Assembly (NCBI GenBank): GCA_936432065.2
Contig: OW386285.2
Span: 411,014,547 to 411,078,546 of the forward strand
DNA length: 64,000 nt
Direction: 5' to 3'
DNA from: Rutpela maculata
Taxonomy: Eukaryota > Arthropoda > Insecta > Coleoptera > Cerambycidae
Both the position numbers and the translations under genes were made by a program. The notes under the pieces are model-generated. The model did not search any database, was not told where the DNA came from, and saw nothing but the letters and a program-made list of their open reading frames with translations. Shown piece after piece: positions 1 to 11,881 of the stretch (the first letter of the stretch is position 1; each line of letters starts with the position of its first letter).

Positions 1-127
1 TCTATTTACCACAGTGGGAACAGATAAAAATTATTTTGAATCATACCCCCTCCAAATTTAAATGCGAATAGGATCTGTTGCATGCACTGAACAAGTGCAT
101 TTTTTTGCTAATCTCCTTTCCCGGCTA
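1..127. other. Left edge, no gene seen
   Basis: AT-rich sequence before the first element end. I see no open frame, repeat arm or RNA signal here. Confidence 0.5.
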
Positions 128-299
128 AGGTCGTGTGCACTGACGTCACAGATTCTAAGACTAGGAAAATAAACAGCTGTCATCGAGTGACGTGCCGATT
201 GAACGTATTATTTTAAAGTATATTTTGCGGTTTTTGTGATATTTTAAAACTTAATTCTGGATTATTTAACATCCACATTTCGTGTGGAGAATTTTGTTC

Positions 300-880
300 G
301 TTAATATGGAGATATGTATATATTTTACGAAATCGTCTCATAATGTAGGGGGTAGCTATATGGAAAAAAGGTGGTGTCATCGGATTAAATCCCGTACATT
401 TTGAGAAATGATGACTTCAGTACAAATATTGATGTATTTCATAATATTTTAGATAGAGATATTGTGAATTACTTGGTTTTTGTGAGAAATGCAAAGACAA
501 AAGGATGAGTTCAAGGCATTAAAAAATCTTGAAATTATTTTTGGTTGGGTGAAAGAAGTACTCTCCAAGAAATTTCGGGATAAAAGCTTTTTGCAAAGGT
601 AAGAATTACTTATCAATGATCAACCCTTTTTTCAATATATGCTTACCTAATTAAATGTTGCTTTATGAATAATTGCTAACATACAAATTCATTTGTCAAG
701 TTATGAACTCTTAACTTAGCATCTTCAACAAAAGCCATCGACTCCTTGGACTATTGTTGATCCAGATGATTCTTCAGTAGTTACTCATTGTGACTGTGTT
801 ACTAGTCTAGACAAAATCCGTTGATTACCTAGTCTTTCCTTTCAATTTTTTAGCAGTAAAGTGGTTATGGTCGAAGGGCT
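300..880 (+). pseudogene. Remnant of a YqaJ/SWIM-associated mobile-element gene (copy A)
   Basis: Broken reading frames match the N-terminal part of long arthropod mobile-element proteins that carry a SWIM zinc finger and, further on, a YqaJ-type exonuclease domain. Visible pieces in order: a start region, a segment ending VNYLVFV-like, an EFKALK/WVKEVLSKKF segment closing at a GTAAGA donor (599), then after a short intron a piece with PSTPWTIVDPDD and HCDCVTSLDK. The last is the first half of a SWIM C-x-C motif. Several stops and frameshifts are present, and the nuclease part is missing. Identification rests on remembered family pattern plus agreement with the second copy. Confidence 0.55.
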
Positions 881-1608
881 AACTCTTAAAATATACTTAC
901 TAAATATCCAATTATTTATTATCCATGGTTCCATTAGTACTCAAGGAGAATCAACAAGAAACTTACGAGAGGTACAAAGAAAAATCTATATTGTAACAAA
1001 AAATACATGATTATAATTTATACATAATTCAAAGGGCATTTTTATAGCTACTTCCATGGCTCGTTCGGACTTTACTTATATGTTCACTGAATTATTTAGA
1101 CCATTTTCATAGTTTTTGAATATTAAACAATCCATCATCGAGTTTTTTTAAACACCACACAGTACACTTTAAAACAACAAATTCTGTTACCAGAACACTC
1201 AATGACAGATGTACTTTGAATTTCCTTAATTTATGCACTTCATCAGAGATCTTAACGTAGCTGCACATTTTCCTCTTGGGGTGTCATTTAGAACAATTTC
1301 TGCTATTACATTTCTATTACATTTCTTTATCTCTCGGCACCAGCTCCACCTTCTCTCAAGTAATGTTTAAACACAAGAAATATTTATTACCAATGCTGGC
1401 AAACCAATAAGGTGTTTTTTTACCACGAATTGTTTATTGCTTGCTTTAGCAGCAGTTACTATTATCACAAGCATATCTGAGTTTTAAGTTGCATATCATA
1501 TTACTCACCTAACTGGATGGATCGTCATGTTCTTGTATTACGACCGTTGTTCCTATAACAAAATCTACATTAAAAATCAAATCATTTCATTAACATGTAA
1601 CAGCTTAC

Positions 1609-1771
1609 CACTAATAAAATGCTTGGAATGCCCCTGTAAAATCATTTCTTTTAATTGCTTGGAATCTTTTAACCCTAGCCTCCTCTGGCTGTAAATCGAC
1701 GTTATTTTATAAAAACTGTGATCTCGGATTGTCACACTTCCACAATTAATAATACAAGAAAAACTTGTCAT
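1609..1771 (-). pseudogene. THAP-like first exon (copy A)
   Basis: A minus-strand open exon begins MTSFSCIINCGS and ends HSKHFISG at a GTAAGC donor in phase 1. THAP domains bind DNA through a C2CH zinc site (C-x2-4-C, then C-x2-H) and often end in a C..HF..G block. Here Cys6 and Cys10 are present, while the third ligand position reads His48 instead of Cys, followed by HF. The exon is open over 54 codons; the equivalent exon of the other copy (29100-29262) is broken. It lies opposite and convergent to the YqaJ/SWIM remnant. No downstream exon could be identified. Confidence 0.45.
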
Positions 1772-3122
1772 TTTGTATGATATAATTTCCATAATAGTAT
1801 ATTACGTAATGAGTGTTGTAAGAAGCATATTGCTTTACAACTAGAATTATGTACTATACTTTACTTACGATCATATTTATTTATTTATTTAGTAAAATCT
1901 GAATTTAATTTATAGAGCAGCGAAAAAGAGATAAAATTGTGTCGTTTTTTTTATCAGCTTAGAACAAGAACAGACACAGTGGGTATTACCAACAACATCA
2001 TTTTACACATAAAAACACGAAATACGACATTTTTTAGTGGTCACAGATATTCTTATTTAAAAAAAAGTGTAAAATTTAATTTTTTTTTAAATCATGTTTT
2101 TTGTACATCTATTGCCATATCTCAAAAATGAATTGAGCTATCGATGTGAACTTTTTTTTGTTATAAAACACACACTTAAGCGCTTCTTTCTATACATAGG
2201 ATTGCTAATAAAAAAAAATGTGAACATGCCAAAAACGTAGATGACCCTGAAAGTTTAGAGAATACGCCATCAAATTTTCACTAAGCGAGGAGCTTTTTTG
2301 TTTTTGAAAATTTTGTGTAACATGCTATGAAGAAAATAAAGTAAATAGACTAAAAAAGTTTTTAGAAACAAAATATTTTCATTATTAGCAATAGTTTGGT
2401 AGTTACGAATTTTTTAGTATGGAGGAATTGTCGAAGCATACACGCGCGGCACTTAAGAATAATAATGATTATGTATTGTGTATAACAGAACTTTTCATTA
2501 TTATTTTTTTATGTTTAGGACTGTTTTATCACGTTTTAGGATCTGAAAGGATAACTTATTTTTTCCAGTGGCTCATTAAGGACTAAGGTTGAAGGCAAAA
2601 AGGAATTAAAAATTTTAAATAGAGTATCTGGGATAAAAATGCACTGCATTGGGATCTCGGAAACGGCAAAAAATAATATTATAGTAAATGGAAAAAAAAG
2701 TTGCGCAACTAGGGGGCTAATAAAATTCCATAAACAGAGGTTTAGGAAAAGTAATAATTTTGGAGTGTTTTGATAAAAGAGTTTTCCTTTTTTTTGCGTT
2801 ATTATTGGAGCTAAATAGAAAAGACAATTTCTTAAAGCACTTTTTTTTGAACGTGGCAATCTTAATATTTGTATCCGACATTTCCTGTGTCAGAGTCCCT
2901 ATCCGAAACTCCAACGCATTGCATTTTTACCCTAGATCTACACAATAATTGAGTAAACGTGTTTTTTTCGGTTAAATTAGGTAACAAAAAAGAAAAAGAT
3001 ATCCTAACTTAAGTCTCTTTTAATTTCCGCAGCCCCAATTATAGAAACTCTGTTTCCATAGCTTGTGCACAAGTTTATCGTTCTCCTCTATTACTACGCC
3101 ACATAAAATCCACTTCATTTTA

Positions 3123-3280
3123 CAGGGGCGGACTAACAACAGTGTAGTGGAGTTAGAACTTGCAGGCCACTTATTACTTTATTAGCCGGTCATCTTGCCG
3201 AGCAGCCGGCGCCAGCGGCGCACTATTGGAGCGGGCCACCGGGATTCGTCCCGGTGTCCCGGTGGGCCAGTCCGCCCCTG
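3123..3280. mobile_element. hAT-type MITE, 158 bp
   Basis: Starts CAGGGGCGGACTAAC and ends GGCCAGTCCGCCCCTG, an inverted pair typical of hAT ends. It is flanked by TCATTTTA (3115-3122) and CCATTTTA (3281-3288), an 8-bp duplication with one mismatch, as expected for hAT. The interior is GC-rich with an internal hairpin and has no coding capacity. Confidence 0.85.
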
Positions 3281-3539
3281 CCATTTTACGATGAAACTTA
3301 GATTGCTTTTTTATCTTACATATTTTTTTAGCAGATAATCCACGCACAATTCACACAATGGCCATACGTTCTACAATATAATACAAGTGGTAATAAGGAA
3401 AAGAATATCGTTACACATTTTACTTCCACATCCAGTGTAAGTACAGTATCGACAAAAATATTTTTGAAAATTTTTATTGTCCAAATAGGCTTAGAATGTC
3501 ATGAAACGTCGAGATTTTAAGTTTGAGCAAAAAAAAAAT

Positions 3540-4130
3540 TCTGTCTGTCGGTCTGTCTGTAACTTTTTTTGTGCGCACGATTACTCCGGGCCCGTTTAAG
3601 ATATTGACTTGAAATCTGGTACACGTACCATGTATTTTAACGAGATCTGGAACTAAATTATTCCGTTAAAGGGTTGGGGGTTAAATGGGGGTAAATAGGC
3701 AAATCAAGCAAGTCCATAAAATTGGTATTTAGTATATATAAGAGAAGCTAAGACCTCAAAATTTTTTTTGCATTAACCACCTCCATTACCAACTCCCACC
3801 CCATTATTCAAGGGGGCGAAAAAAATAAAATTGTCATTTAGTGTGTGTACAAAAACCAAAGGCCTCAAAATTTTTTTTACTTTATCCACCACTACTACCA
3901 CTCCCCTTCCACCACCCTCAGCCCCACTACCGATGTGGCATATCGTTTTATAGGTTTTTGGGGTAGACGATTTCAAATATTTTATTATTAAAGTTCCATA
4001 AACAATTATTTCCACATTCAAATTTTTTTCGTTGCGAGAGACTCGGGTAGAAGATCTGGATGTGGAAGTAGTGATTCCTTGGGCCGCGGTTTTATAATTT
4101 GACCCTCGACGAAAACTAATAACGTTGACC
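3540..4130 (+). repeat. Dispersed repeat family, copy 1
   Basis: Begins after a CTGTCTGTCGGTCTGTCTGT run and contains ATATTGACTTGAAATCTGG, a purine-poor CCACC-rich block and GGGGTAGACGATTTCAAATA. The same blocks recur at 51930-52310, 53400-53805 (inverted), 54275-54351 and 55466-55670. The long minus-strand open frame here (3773-4132) is an artefact of this repeat. Class unknown. Confidence 0.7.
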
Positions 4131-5021
4131 ATACACCGCCCTGAGACTAGTTAGTTTTAGTGGACGCGGGCGTATTAATACTCAATTTCTGCAATTCGCG
4201 CGCTCCAAAAAAATCACTGTACCTAAACTATCAAAGATAATAAGAATTATGCTATCAAAAACTTTTTTGGTTTTTTGGCTTTATTTTCTTCGCAGCATGT
4301 TATACAAAATTTCCAAAAACAAAAAAGTTGCTCGCTTAGTGAAAATTTGACTGCGTATTTTCTGAACTTTCAAGGTTATCCAAGTTTTTAACATGCTTAA
4401 AAATGTTTTAATTAACAATACTATACACAGATAGAAGCGCTTACGTGTGTGTTTTATAACAAAAAGAAGTTCATGTGGATACCTCCATTCATTTTTGAGA
4501 TATGGCATTAGATGTTCAAAAAAACATGATTAAAAAAAAAAAAATTTCACACCTTTTTAAAAATAACAATGTCCGTGAACACTAAAAAATGTCGTATTTC
4601 ATGATTTCTAATGAATATCGACCTACTTAACGAAATGGTATATGTCTCAGTTTGTTCTAAGATTAAAAAAAAAACTCGAGAAGGAAGCGACTTTTCCCCT
4701 GTTTTTTACTCCACTATTACTAGTCAACAATATTATTCAACAAATATTATATCAGTTTTGACAGCGTTTGAAAATTACGTAGGCGCATTTGTTTTTTTAA
4801 ACCCCGCGTCTGCGAACTAAGCCACCTATATTTGCGTGTACCGTGCGTTTTGTTTACCGTGCGATTTGTTTACAGTGCGTTTTGTTTACAGTGCGTTTTG
4901 TTTACAATATGTAAAATTCAACTTACATAGATGGCAGGTAGTGTGTTTTTTACAATTTACAAGTGACAGCGGTTTGTTTTCCTACGTTCTCAGATTTGTG
5001 ACGTCACGTGCACGCGACCTA

Positions 5022-6470
5022 TTTATAGATAGCCCACTTCATTTAGCTTTAATGTCAAGTACCCCAGTTTTATACCATTTTTGAACCGAAAAAGTAACCT
5101 AAAATTTGAACTTATCAAACAAACAAGAAATTAACATATTTTCATTAGTAAAGTTTTTGCAGTGTATTCTTTTTGAACTTGCTAATATTTTTAATATAAT
5201 GGTTTCTCTATTTTCTCTTGATAAAACAACTAAACTACAGTAAAAAATGTACCAAAATGACGTATAAGTAGTAATTTTATTACCAATTTTACTAAAACAG
5301 ATTTAGTTAAATACTTCGGTCATGGTTGAAAATACACATGGGAATGTTTAAGGGCCATTTAGCTTAACGGCCGTTTACACTAAATTGACATTTAAATAAA
5401 GTTGATAATACCGGATGATACTACAAGAAAGGTAACGGGAGAACGGGTAGGCAGACAGACAAACATTTTGAAACTCGTTCAGAATTCGATAGTTTTATCT
5501 AAAATTGATATTTACGGTTTTAGAAATGTACTGATCAATGGCAATATACTCTTTGTTTTTGCATTTGCGAATAATATAATAATGGAATATCATTTCCAAA
5601 TTTACCTAATTTGTGTCTGGGAAATTTCTTTACCTTATCCACAATATATCTGACAAGAATTTTAGACAATCTAAACCTGCCTTTGATTTCATCATCATTC
5701 ACATAAAGAAACAATAGGCCATCGGTATAAATAGTTTACCCTCAAGCTGTTAAAAATAAACTCTTCTAGGACTTAAAAATCAATATATCTACAATTTGTT
5801 AATTAACTCTAAGTATGTTCGTAACATTTTTAAGTACCTAATAAATTTAACCTTCATCATTCAAATTTAACCAATATATCGTCCATTTTTATCATCAACA
5901 ACTTACCAAGTCAGTTCCTTTACGGAAGTTCTTAGTACGTTCTTGTTCGCTTTATATATTAACACACACTACATATTCATGTAGGTATTCATCCTTGAAG
6001 AGCTGAAGTGACCTTGTGCGGCAGAATCAATGCTCAAAGATTAGCTGCTCAAGAAAAGAAAATAATCAAAAAGTATTTTGTCGCAGCTTTCTCAGATAGC
6101 ATTTTCGGACACCTGACTTGGATTTGTACTGCTAATTTTGATGTTATTTGCGCACACTTTCTATTCATGTTCAAATTTTTCAGATGTTTTTTTTGTGGCA
6201 ATATGACATTGAATTCTATCGACCGGAATCAAAGTATCGAGGTATGACGTCATGTCGGATTTGTTCACGCAAGTAATAAACAGTAAGTTTATATATAAAA
6301 AAATATATCGCGCATCCGCTTATCTAATTAAATTAGAAATACTTATTATACGTACCTTTTGGCTTTTGAATGACCAAATCAGCGATTTTAACCCATTTGA
6401 AACCGTGGTCTGTAAATTCATAATAAAATATTATCAGTTGCAAACGTTGATAACTAAATAACTACACATC
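5022..6470. other. Intergenic, no recognised feature
   Basis: AT-rich sequence. Open frames of 62-83 codons occur (for example 5402-5653, 6008-6247, 6252-6461), but none shows a known motif, splice context or repeat partner in this window. Confidence 0.4.
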
Positions 6471-6695
6471 TTAAAACTGCACAAGTCCGGACTGTCTTCG
6501 TATACACTTATTACTTCTCACGGCTGATTTACGTGAGCAAGAGGAACTACAGGAACTGGAGCAGAATAGCTCTGGATTTATTTTATTGTACCCATTAGGT
6601 AATGAAAATAAATTACTATTATTAAACCTTTGTTTTACGATATGCATACAATAATCACAGAGTACACCCGATTGGCTTACTGTCATTCTATACAT
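6471..6695 (-). other. Small open frame with paired cysteines
   Basis: A 74-codon frame with LCDYC near residue 14 and FCSSSCSSSCS near residue 45, a spacing that could be a zinc-binding exon. It sits just upstream of, and antisense to, the mobile-element gene remnant at 6920-8578. No splice sites decide it and I do not recognise the protein, so it could be chance. Confidence 0.2.
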
Positions 6696-6919
6696 AGAAT
6701 TTGACCTCAGATATTAACAAAGGCAGCGCACCTAATATGAAATTCGCCAATTTGTCAAATCATATCGGTCACGGAAGAAATTTACAGCTGCAAAAAGCAC
6801 ATCCGAGTCACGCTCACTTAGGTCATAATCTGCAAGGACGACGATGCAAATTATAGCAAGTCTACCAAAGGTTTACGGTCACAGGAGGTAAATCTAATAT
6901 TTAATTTTGCGTTAGTCAA

Positions 6920-8578
6920 ATGCGAGTAGTAGTTGCATTTAAGATTATTTATTCCGAAATTCATATAGTTAAGGTGAAAGATCTTAACACGGATCAGTTA
7001 TATTTTTATGAAGTATGCCAACCAGTAATAACGGGATATGTTTCTATTGATCTTTCAAAACGAGAACCTGGCAAAATAGTCCACTCGCGATGGCTGACGA
7101 CAGCAAATACTTCGCTTATATGTTGCTCGGCAGGTTTGGTTATATCAACAACGTATGTTGTCAAAGTGTATGCGCCAATGTGGTTCAAAATAAAAGTACA
7201 TCCAACATGTCTGCAAGGTACTTCAAATGTATGGAAAACCATACAATTATCCAGATATTTATCAGATGAGTTGAAAGGAGTAGTTGATCCCGTCGTAATG
7301 CGAAATGGATATTTTGCACACAGTGAGAACATACTACTGGGAATGCTGGGCGATGGAAACCGGTGTATTAGGGAGTTGACAGTTCGCAAAATATTAAACG
7401 ATAGAAAAGGCAACAATGCCAACTTAAGAAAGTTTACACTTGATCCGTTGAAACTAAATGCTACAAATTAGTATGAGGTGATTGACCGGCAAGACTGTGA
7501 ATATAATGAGCCACCAGCCACCATTACCAGTTAATTTATCCGAAGAGGACCTTAATCAAATTATAAATAATCCTGAATTGTCTATGATAGTCGAAATAAA
7601 GAAATTTGCTAATCACACACCAGTGGCGCAGCCAGAAAATTCATCTGGGGGGGGGGGCAACAGAACCGGCCTCCCCAGAGGTTGAGGAAAACTTTTCAGA
7701 AAATGGTTGAAAACGGATGTGTATAGATTCCTCTACTAGATAATATTGGCATTACTTAATTACAAAATATTAATTTCAAGAGATATGAGGATACTGCTTT
7801 TAGTCCCTTCAAATTAGTCAAAAAATTGCTGTCTTATGGAAAATCTTCCCACAGTTATGAGACCTGTAAGAAGTAAAGTATCTAGGTTGTCTTATCATGA
7901 TTTTCACACCCCCCGCAGTTCTAAAAAAGTATTTTTGAGAAATATATACATATGTATGAATTTTAGCGTTTTTTCGTCTTTTTCTCTATTTTGAGGAAAA
8001 ACTATGCATGTTGGGGAAAAATATCAAGAGAGCAAAGTTGTAGAGCATAAAATTTCCTATAAGTTCTGCCTCTACCATTTTTTTTTCGATTTCCGCTTAG
8101 TTTCGCCGTTAGAGGGCACGAAAGAAATAAATATACATATGGACTTTTGCGCCTTTTTTTAGATTTTGACCCAAACATATGCATTTTTATGAAAAAGTAC
8201 GTGAGTACAAAGTTGTAGAACAGTCTTTTAGAATTGCGAGGGGTAAAAATCATGTTTAGACAACCCAAATACTTAACTTTTTACAGGTCTCATAACTGTG
8301 GGAAAATTTTCTTAAATATTTCTTAATTTGAAGGGACTATTTGTACTAATAGTGATTATGCTCCTTTATTTTTTGGTTCATGGAAGAAGGCTTTGGGGGG
8401 GGCGGGCCCCATGCCCCCCCCTGGCTGCGCACCTGTCACACAAGCTATGGAATGGGGAGTAAAGCTTGTAACTGAAGCTTCAGCGCTGGATGGATTAATT
8501 AGAACAACGATTAGATCCAATGACAAAATTCTCAAATTCAGCACAAAGAAAGATTACTACAAGCAAGTTTTACCATGA
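6920..8578 (+). pseudogene. Remnant of an arthropod mobile-element protein, split by a hAT insertion
   Basis: An open frame of 183 codons contains blocks such as KIVHSRWLTTAN, VVKVYAPMWFKIK, VDPVVMRNGYFAHSENILL and CIRELTVRKIL. These belong to an uncharacterised protein family seen repeatedly in arthropod genomes within mobile DNA. After a stop at 7469-7471, further family blocks continue in broken frames (DRQDCEYNEPP-like; VEIKKFANHTP) to 7620. The hAT element at 7621-8435 interrupts. The frame then resumes with TQAMEWGVKLVTEASA and ends KKDYYKQVLP at 8578. A polyadenylation-like AATAAA lies at about 8613. Function of the family is unknown to me; this copy is dead. Confidence 0.6.
7621..8435. 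mobile_element. Non-autonomous hAT element with internal foldback, 815 bp
   Basis: Starts CAGTGGCGCAGCCAG and ends CTGGCTGCGCACCTG; the flanks are TCACACAC (7613-7620) and TCACACAA (8436-8443), an 8-bp duplication with one mismatch. Inside, about 180 bp at 7770-7960 recurs inverted at 8200-8345 (both contain CATAACTGTGGGAA or its complement, next to a GAGACCTGTAA-type block). No transposase. The 8393-8544 frames are chimeras of element end and host. Confidence 0.85.
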
Positions 8579-9065
8579 TGTTTATAGTATTTTTATTTTT
8601 ACTTTTTATTCTTTAATAAAATCAAGTTTATTTTCACATAGGTACCTTCGTTATCAAACTTCCAATAAAGAAATTAAAGTAAAATAAAGTTTATTGTTTC
8701 ACACTAAGATGATAAAACGAATAATCTGTCTTAAAAAAATGGGACCTTTGAGCTTGTAGGGAATAGAAATGGATCCGATGCAGAACAAAGAAAATATCAA
8801 GTTGACTTTTAACCCTAACTCGCTACCCTTAAATCTTAATATTTTGGTCTTAAGTTTTTACCTCTTATATATAACTGTAAAGCACAACTTTTTCGTTTTG
8901 AATATATAGAATATCAAAAATATTTACCTTTGACCCCAACCCGCTACCCCCAAGGGTTAATATTTTAATTTGAAATTTTGACCCTATTACACAGCTTTTG
9001 GGTGCACGCCATTTTGGATTAGGTAAAAAAAGAAAAAATCGATGCACCCTAATGAACAGGACTAC
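8579..9065. repeat. Two-unit repeat in non-coding sequence
   Basis: Two related segments of about 120 bp (near 8790-8860 and 8915-8985) share ACC-CTAACTCGCTACCC or ACCCCAACCCGCTACCCCC followed by TTAATATTTT. Nothing else is recognised between the gene remnant and the hairpin that follows. Confidence 0.45.
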
Positions 9066-9340
9066 AAAATCTATTTTTTCTGCTCCAAGGACTAAACTTA
9101 TCATGCATTAAGTATTTTTGTGTGCTGAATCCGAATTCACAATTAAAAAAAAATTTTGCCGCGTAGATTTCGAGTAAATCCCGGTTTTTATTGTCAAAAC
9201 ACGGTTTTTTGACAATAAAAGCCAGGATTTACTCGAAATCTACGCGGTAGAAAATTTTTTAATAGAAAATTCGGATTTAGCACACAAAAATACTTAAGGC
9301 ATCATAGGTTTAGTCCTTGAAGCAGAACATTTTTTTCTTA
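9066..9340. repeat. Long near-perfect hairpin
   Basis: Arms of about 135 bp (9066-9200 and 9205-9340) pair almost throughout. The centre reads AACACGG with TTTTTTGACAATAAAA, and both arms contain GTAGATTTCGAGTAAATCC or its complement. Probably a small foldback or MITE; no target duplication was resolved. Confidence 0.75.
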
Positions 9341-10028
9341 TTGATCTGTGTAATTGATGACAGCAAGTATGCCAGTTAGTCCTTATTCACAGACTTGCAA
9401 AATCGTTTCTTTTTAGTAAAGTTGCTGTTATAGTCCAGTCAACGAAAGAGTTGTAGAAAACATGGAGGAGGGGAGAATTTTCCTCTTCAGGAATATGTTG
9501 GGGGGTGGTTAGGAGGTAAAGTCCCCGCTCCTAGCCCCACCGCTTCGTGGGGGAGGGGGGGTGGAAAGGTTTCTTTTTTCGATTCTTCGCTTATAACTCG
9601 GAAACGGTGCGTCGTACGGAAAAATTATGATTTGAATCAAATTTTACTTAAGTATAGAACAAATTCAGATTTAGTTATGACCAGAAAAACATTCGCCTGC
9701 TACAAAGGCAAAGTCACTTGCGCTACCAAAATATGCGGAAAAAAATAAAAACATTTCTAATGTTAAAAATTCTAAAAAATGCATCGGATCGGCAACACAA
9801 ACGAACACTTCTGTGCAATAAAATCCCGTACACCTATTTTTCGCTATGTTAAATCATTCTTTATTTATTTGTCAGTGTCAGTGTCATATTTTCGCAATGC
9901 CAAAATTATCCAAACATGAAAAAATTTTAATTCTTCCTAAAATTGAAGAGAGATGGTCTATCAGAGCAGTTGCTAACCATTATCAATTGAATAAAAGTAC
10001 TGTTATGAGTGCGAAGAAAAGTGGGAGG

Positions 10029-10188
10029 CAATGGCGGTGCAAGAGCACCTTGGGCCCCTAAGCAAACATGAAAAATGACCCCCCCCAAGATTAATTTATT
10101 TAATCCATTCCAAGTATTATCCGGAGCCCCTAAGCTTTCGGGGTCCCTAAGCTTTGCTTATACTCGCTTGTACATATCACCGCCACTG
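10029..10188. mobile_element. hAT-type MITE, 160 bp
   Basis: CAATGGCGGTG at the left and CACCGCCACTG at the right, flanked by a perfect 8-bp duplication GTGGGAGG (10021-10028 and 10189-10196). Copy 2 of the Tc1-like element shows the empty site, confirming the boundaries. Confidence 0.9.
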
Positions 10189-11124
10189 GTGGGAGGAGGA
10201 AGGTAGCGCGTAGAGAAAAGACGGTTGTGGCCGATCGAGAAGTTCAAATCTCATTCAAGACGAACCACTCCTTGGCTATTTGAGGAAAAATCCGTTTCAA
10301 ACAGCAGGAGACGCTGTGTTCATGACAAATTTTCCAGCACCGAAGTCAACAGCTAGCCGAAGGATAGGAAAATCGGAAATAAAAAACTGTACAAGTGCCA
10401 AGAAGACCATATTAACAGAAGAACAGAAGCAAGCTCGCATTATAATAATAATAACCCAAACAGCACGTCCAATTGTAATTACGTCTCTACAAAATATACA
10501 CATGAGAAACAAAATATGTTAAGGTGGATTTAATTGTTAAACTAGTACTGACGTACACATATGAGATACACTTATGTTTATATTGACAGAATTATGTGAT
10601 ACAATGTTTAATAATTGTGTACCGTATGCACTCAAGATTCTAAACTTTTTATATATAACGTTTGACGTCCGTAGAAGATGCCTAGAAGGTTTAAGTCATA
10701 TGTATGTGCGATGCTTTATATAATACTTGTGCCTACTGCATACATCACATAAAAGTGCGATATATACACATGATACAAATAACTATATATACACTTTTTA
10801 GTTGTGTCTTGTCGTGTCTACATTCGACTATTCGAGCACGGAACAGTGTGCGCGCGCAAAGCGTGAGCATACCGGCCATGTGTATCTCATGTGTCCTCTT
10901 TCCTCTATAAGAGTGATCATAGCCACACATATAGCAGGCATTTTTGTTTTTTAACAATATCCAAAATAATTTATATTCGAAAGAGTTTGCAAAGATTCGG
11001 CAGGTTTAAAGATATCCAGTTCTTTTAATAATAAAATTAGATTAAAATGCATTAAAAAGCAAAATCTAGCCGTTGCGTGTTCTACGATAAAGTCTTTAAG
11101 CAAGTGTTCAAACAGAAGTCAGTG

Positions 11125-11205
11125 GTTGAGTGAGTTAAACATTAAGCGACGAGTCAAAAGGTCCGCGGTTCGATCTGTGCTCACTCTGTCTTTTTTTTTT
11201 TTTGT
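11125..11205 (+). repeat. tRNA-like segment followed by a T-run
   Basis: CAGTGGTTGAGTGAGTTAA resembles a pol III A box and GCGGTTCGATCTG a B box, followed within 20 bases by a run of 12 T. The stems pair poorly, so this is a tRNA-derived repeat head, not a working tRNA gene. Confidence 0.4.
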
Positions 11206-11794
11206 TAAAATAATTGCGAAAAAACTTTTAGTTGTTTTTTTTCAAGGTAATAATTGCTTATAAAACCGATGTATGAATATACTTCTTTTCAATTTTAAGT
11301 CTGTTTTAGACCATTAAATATTCTATTTATGTAGTATATTATGCCTTTACCGTTTTTTCTCCAACACGTTTCCCAGGTTTGTATAAGTACCTCAACTTAA
11401 AAAACCCCATCGCTCATCAAATTTGAGATGAGGAAAATTTTTTTTTCGGATTTCTCCCTCTCTGCTCTTTAATTTCGAGATCTGGGGAAAACATTTTTTT
11501 AACGAACAGCCACTGAATTAATGTAATAATTACGTTGTTTAACAACTACTCGTACTTCTCAGGTGACACTGGTGACAGTTTAATTAAATTAAATAAGTTT
11601 TTCTTAATAATTATAAATAAATAAAAATACTAGTAACTCGAAAAATGCAGGTTTGGGAATACGTAAAAAAAAGAGAACCTGAAAGATTTTCATATATTTT
11701 CGAGTATATTTTAAATAAGGCTGGAAATTCAATTTCACATAATAAAGACTTCATACACATCACCATAAATAATGCTTTTAGCATCCGAAAGAAC

Positions 11795-11881
11795 GGTCAC
11801 TTAGATAGCTCAGTTGGTAGAAGCGTCAGTACTGTAATACGGACAACAAGAGACATGTAGGTTCGACCCCTACCCACCGCA
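11795..11881 (+). repeat. tRNA-Tyr-like pseudo-tRNA or SINE head
   Basis: TAGCTCAGTTGG (11806-11817) matches the A box and GGTTCGACCCC the B box. The T arm pairs fully (GTAGG with CCTAC) and the anticodon region reads ACTGTAATA, like tRNA-Tyr. Acceptor ends do not pair and no pol III terminator follows directly. It lies inside an insertion, so a SINE head or tRNA pseudogene is likelier than a gene. Confidence 0.5.

Larger units (their letters stand above)
1925..4690. repeat. Nested foldback element inside element A
   Basis: About 400-450 bp at 1930-2375 recurs in inverted orientation at 4255-4690. Shared landmarks include AATACGACATTTTTTAGTG, a block around ATATCTCAAAAATGAAT, GCGCTT with ACACACAC-type flanks, and GCATGTTATACAAAATTT. 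The arms are diverged by small indels. Between them lie a short hAT MITE and a copy of a dispersed repeat. No gene was recognised; long open stretches at 2536-2948 have no family resemblance. Confidence 0.6.
128..5021. mobile_element. Element A: decayed DNA transposon with THAP-like and YqaJ/SWIM-type gene remnants
   Basis: The two ends are inverted copies of about 50 bp. The left reads AGGTCGTGTGCACTGACGTC and the right, reversed, AGGTCGCGTGCACGTGACGTC-like, followed by shared GGAAAA.AAAC.GCTGTCA. The same termini bound the shorter copy at 27205-29394, and the two copies align over their gene remnants and the stretch between. This copy is enlarged by a nested foldback (about 1925-4690). Exact end bases and target duplication are blurred by mutation here and were set by comparison with the other copy, where a TA duplication is clear. 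Transposon status is well supported; superfamily is not assigned. Confidence 0.65.

Noticed and set aside
3773..4132. 119-codon minus-strand protein
   Set aside because: It is entirely inside a dispersed repeat found four more times without a conserved frame; low-complexity Gly/Val runs.
8393..8578. Independent 61-codon gene
   Set aside because: The first part is the hAT element end; only the C-terminal part is real coding remnant and belongs to the gene at 6920.
11795..11881. Working tRNA-Tyr gene
   Set aside because: A and B boxes and T arm are good, but the acceptor ends do not pair, no T-run follows, and it lies inside an insertion in a transposon.
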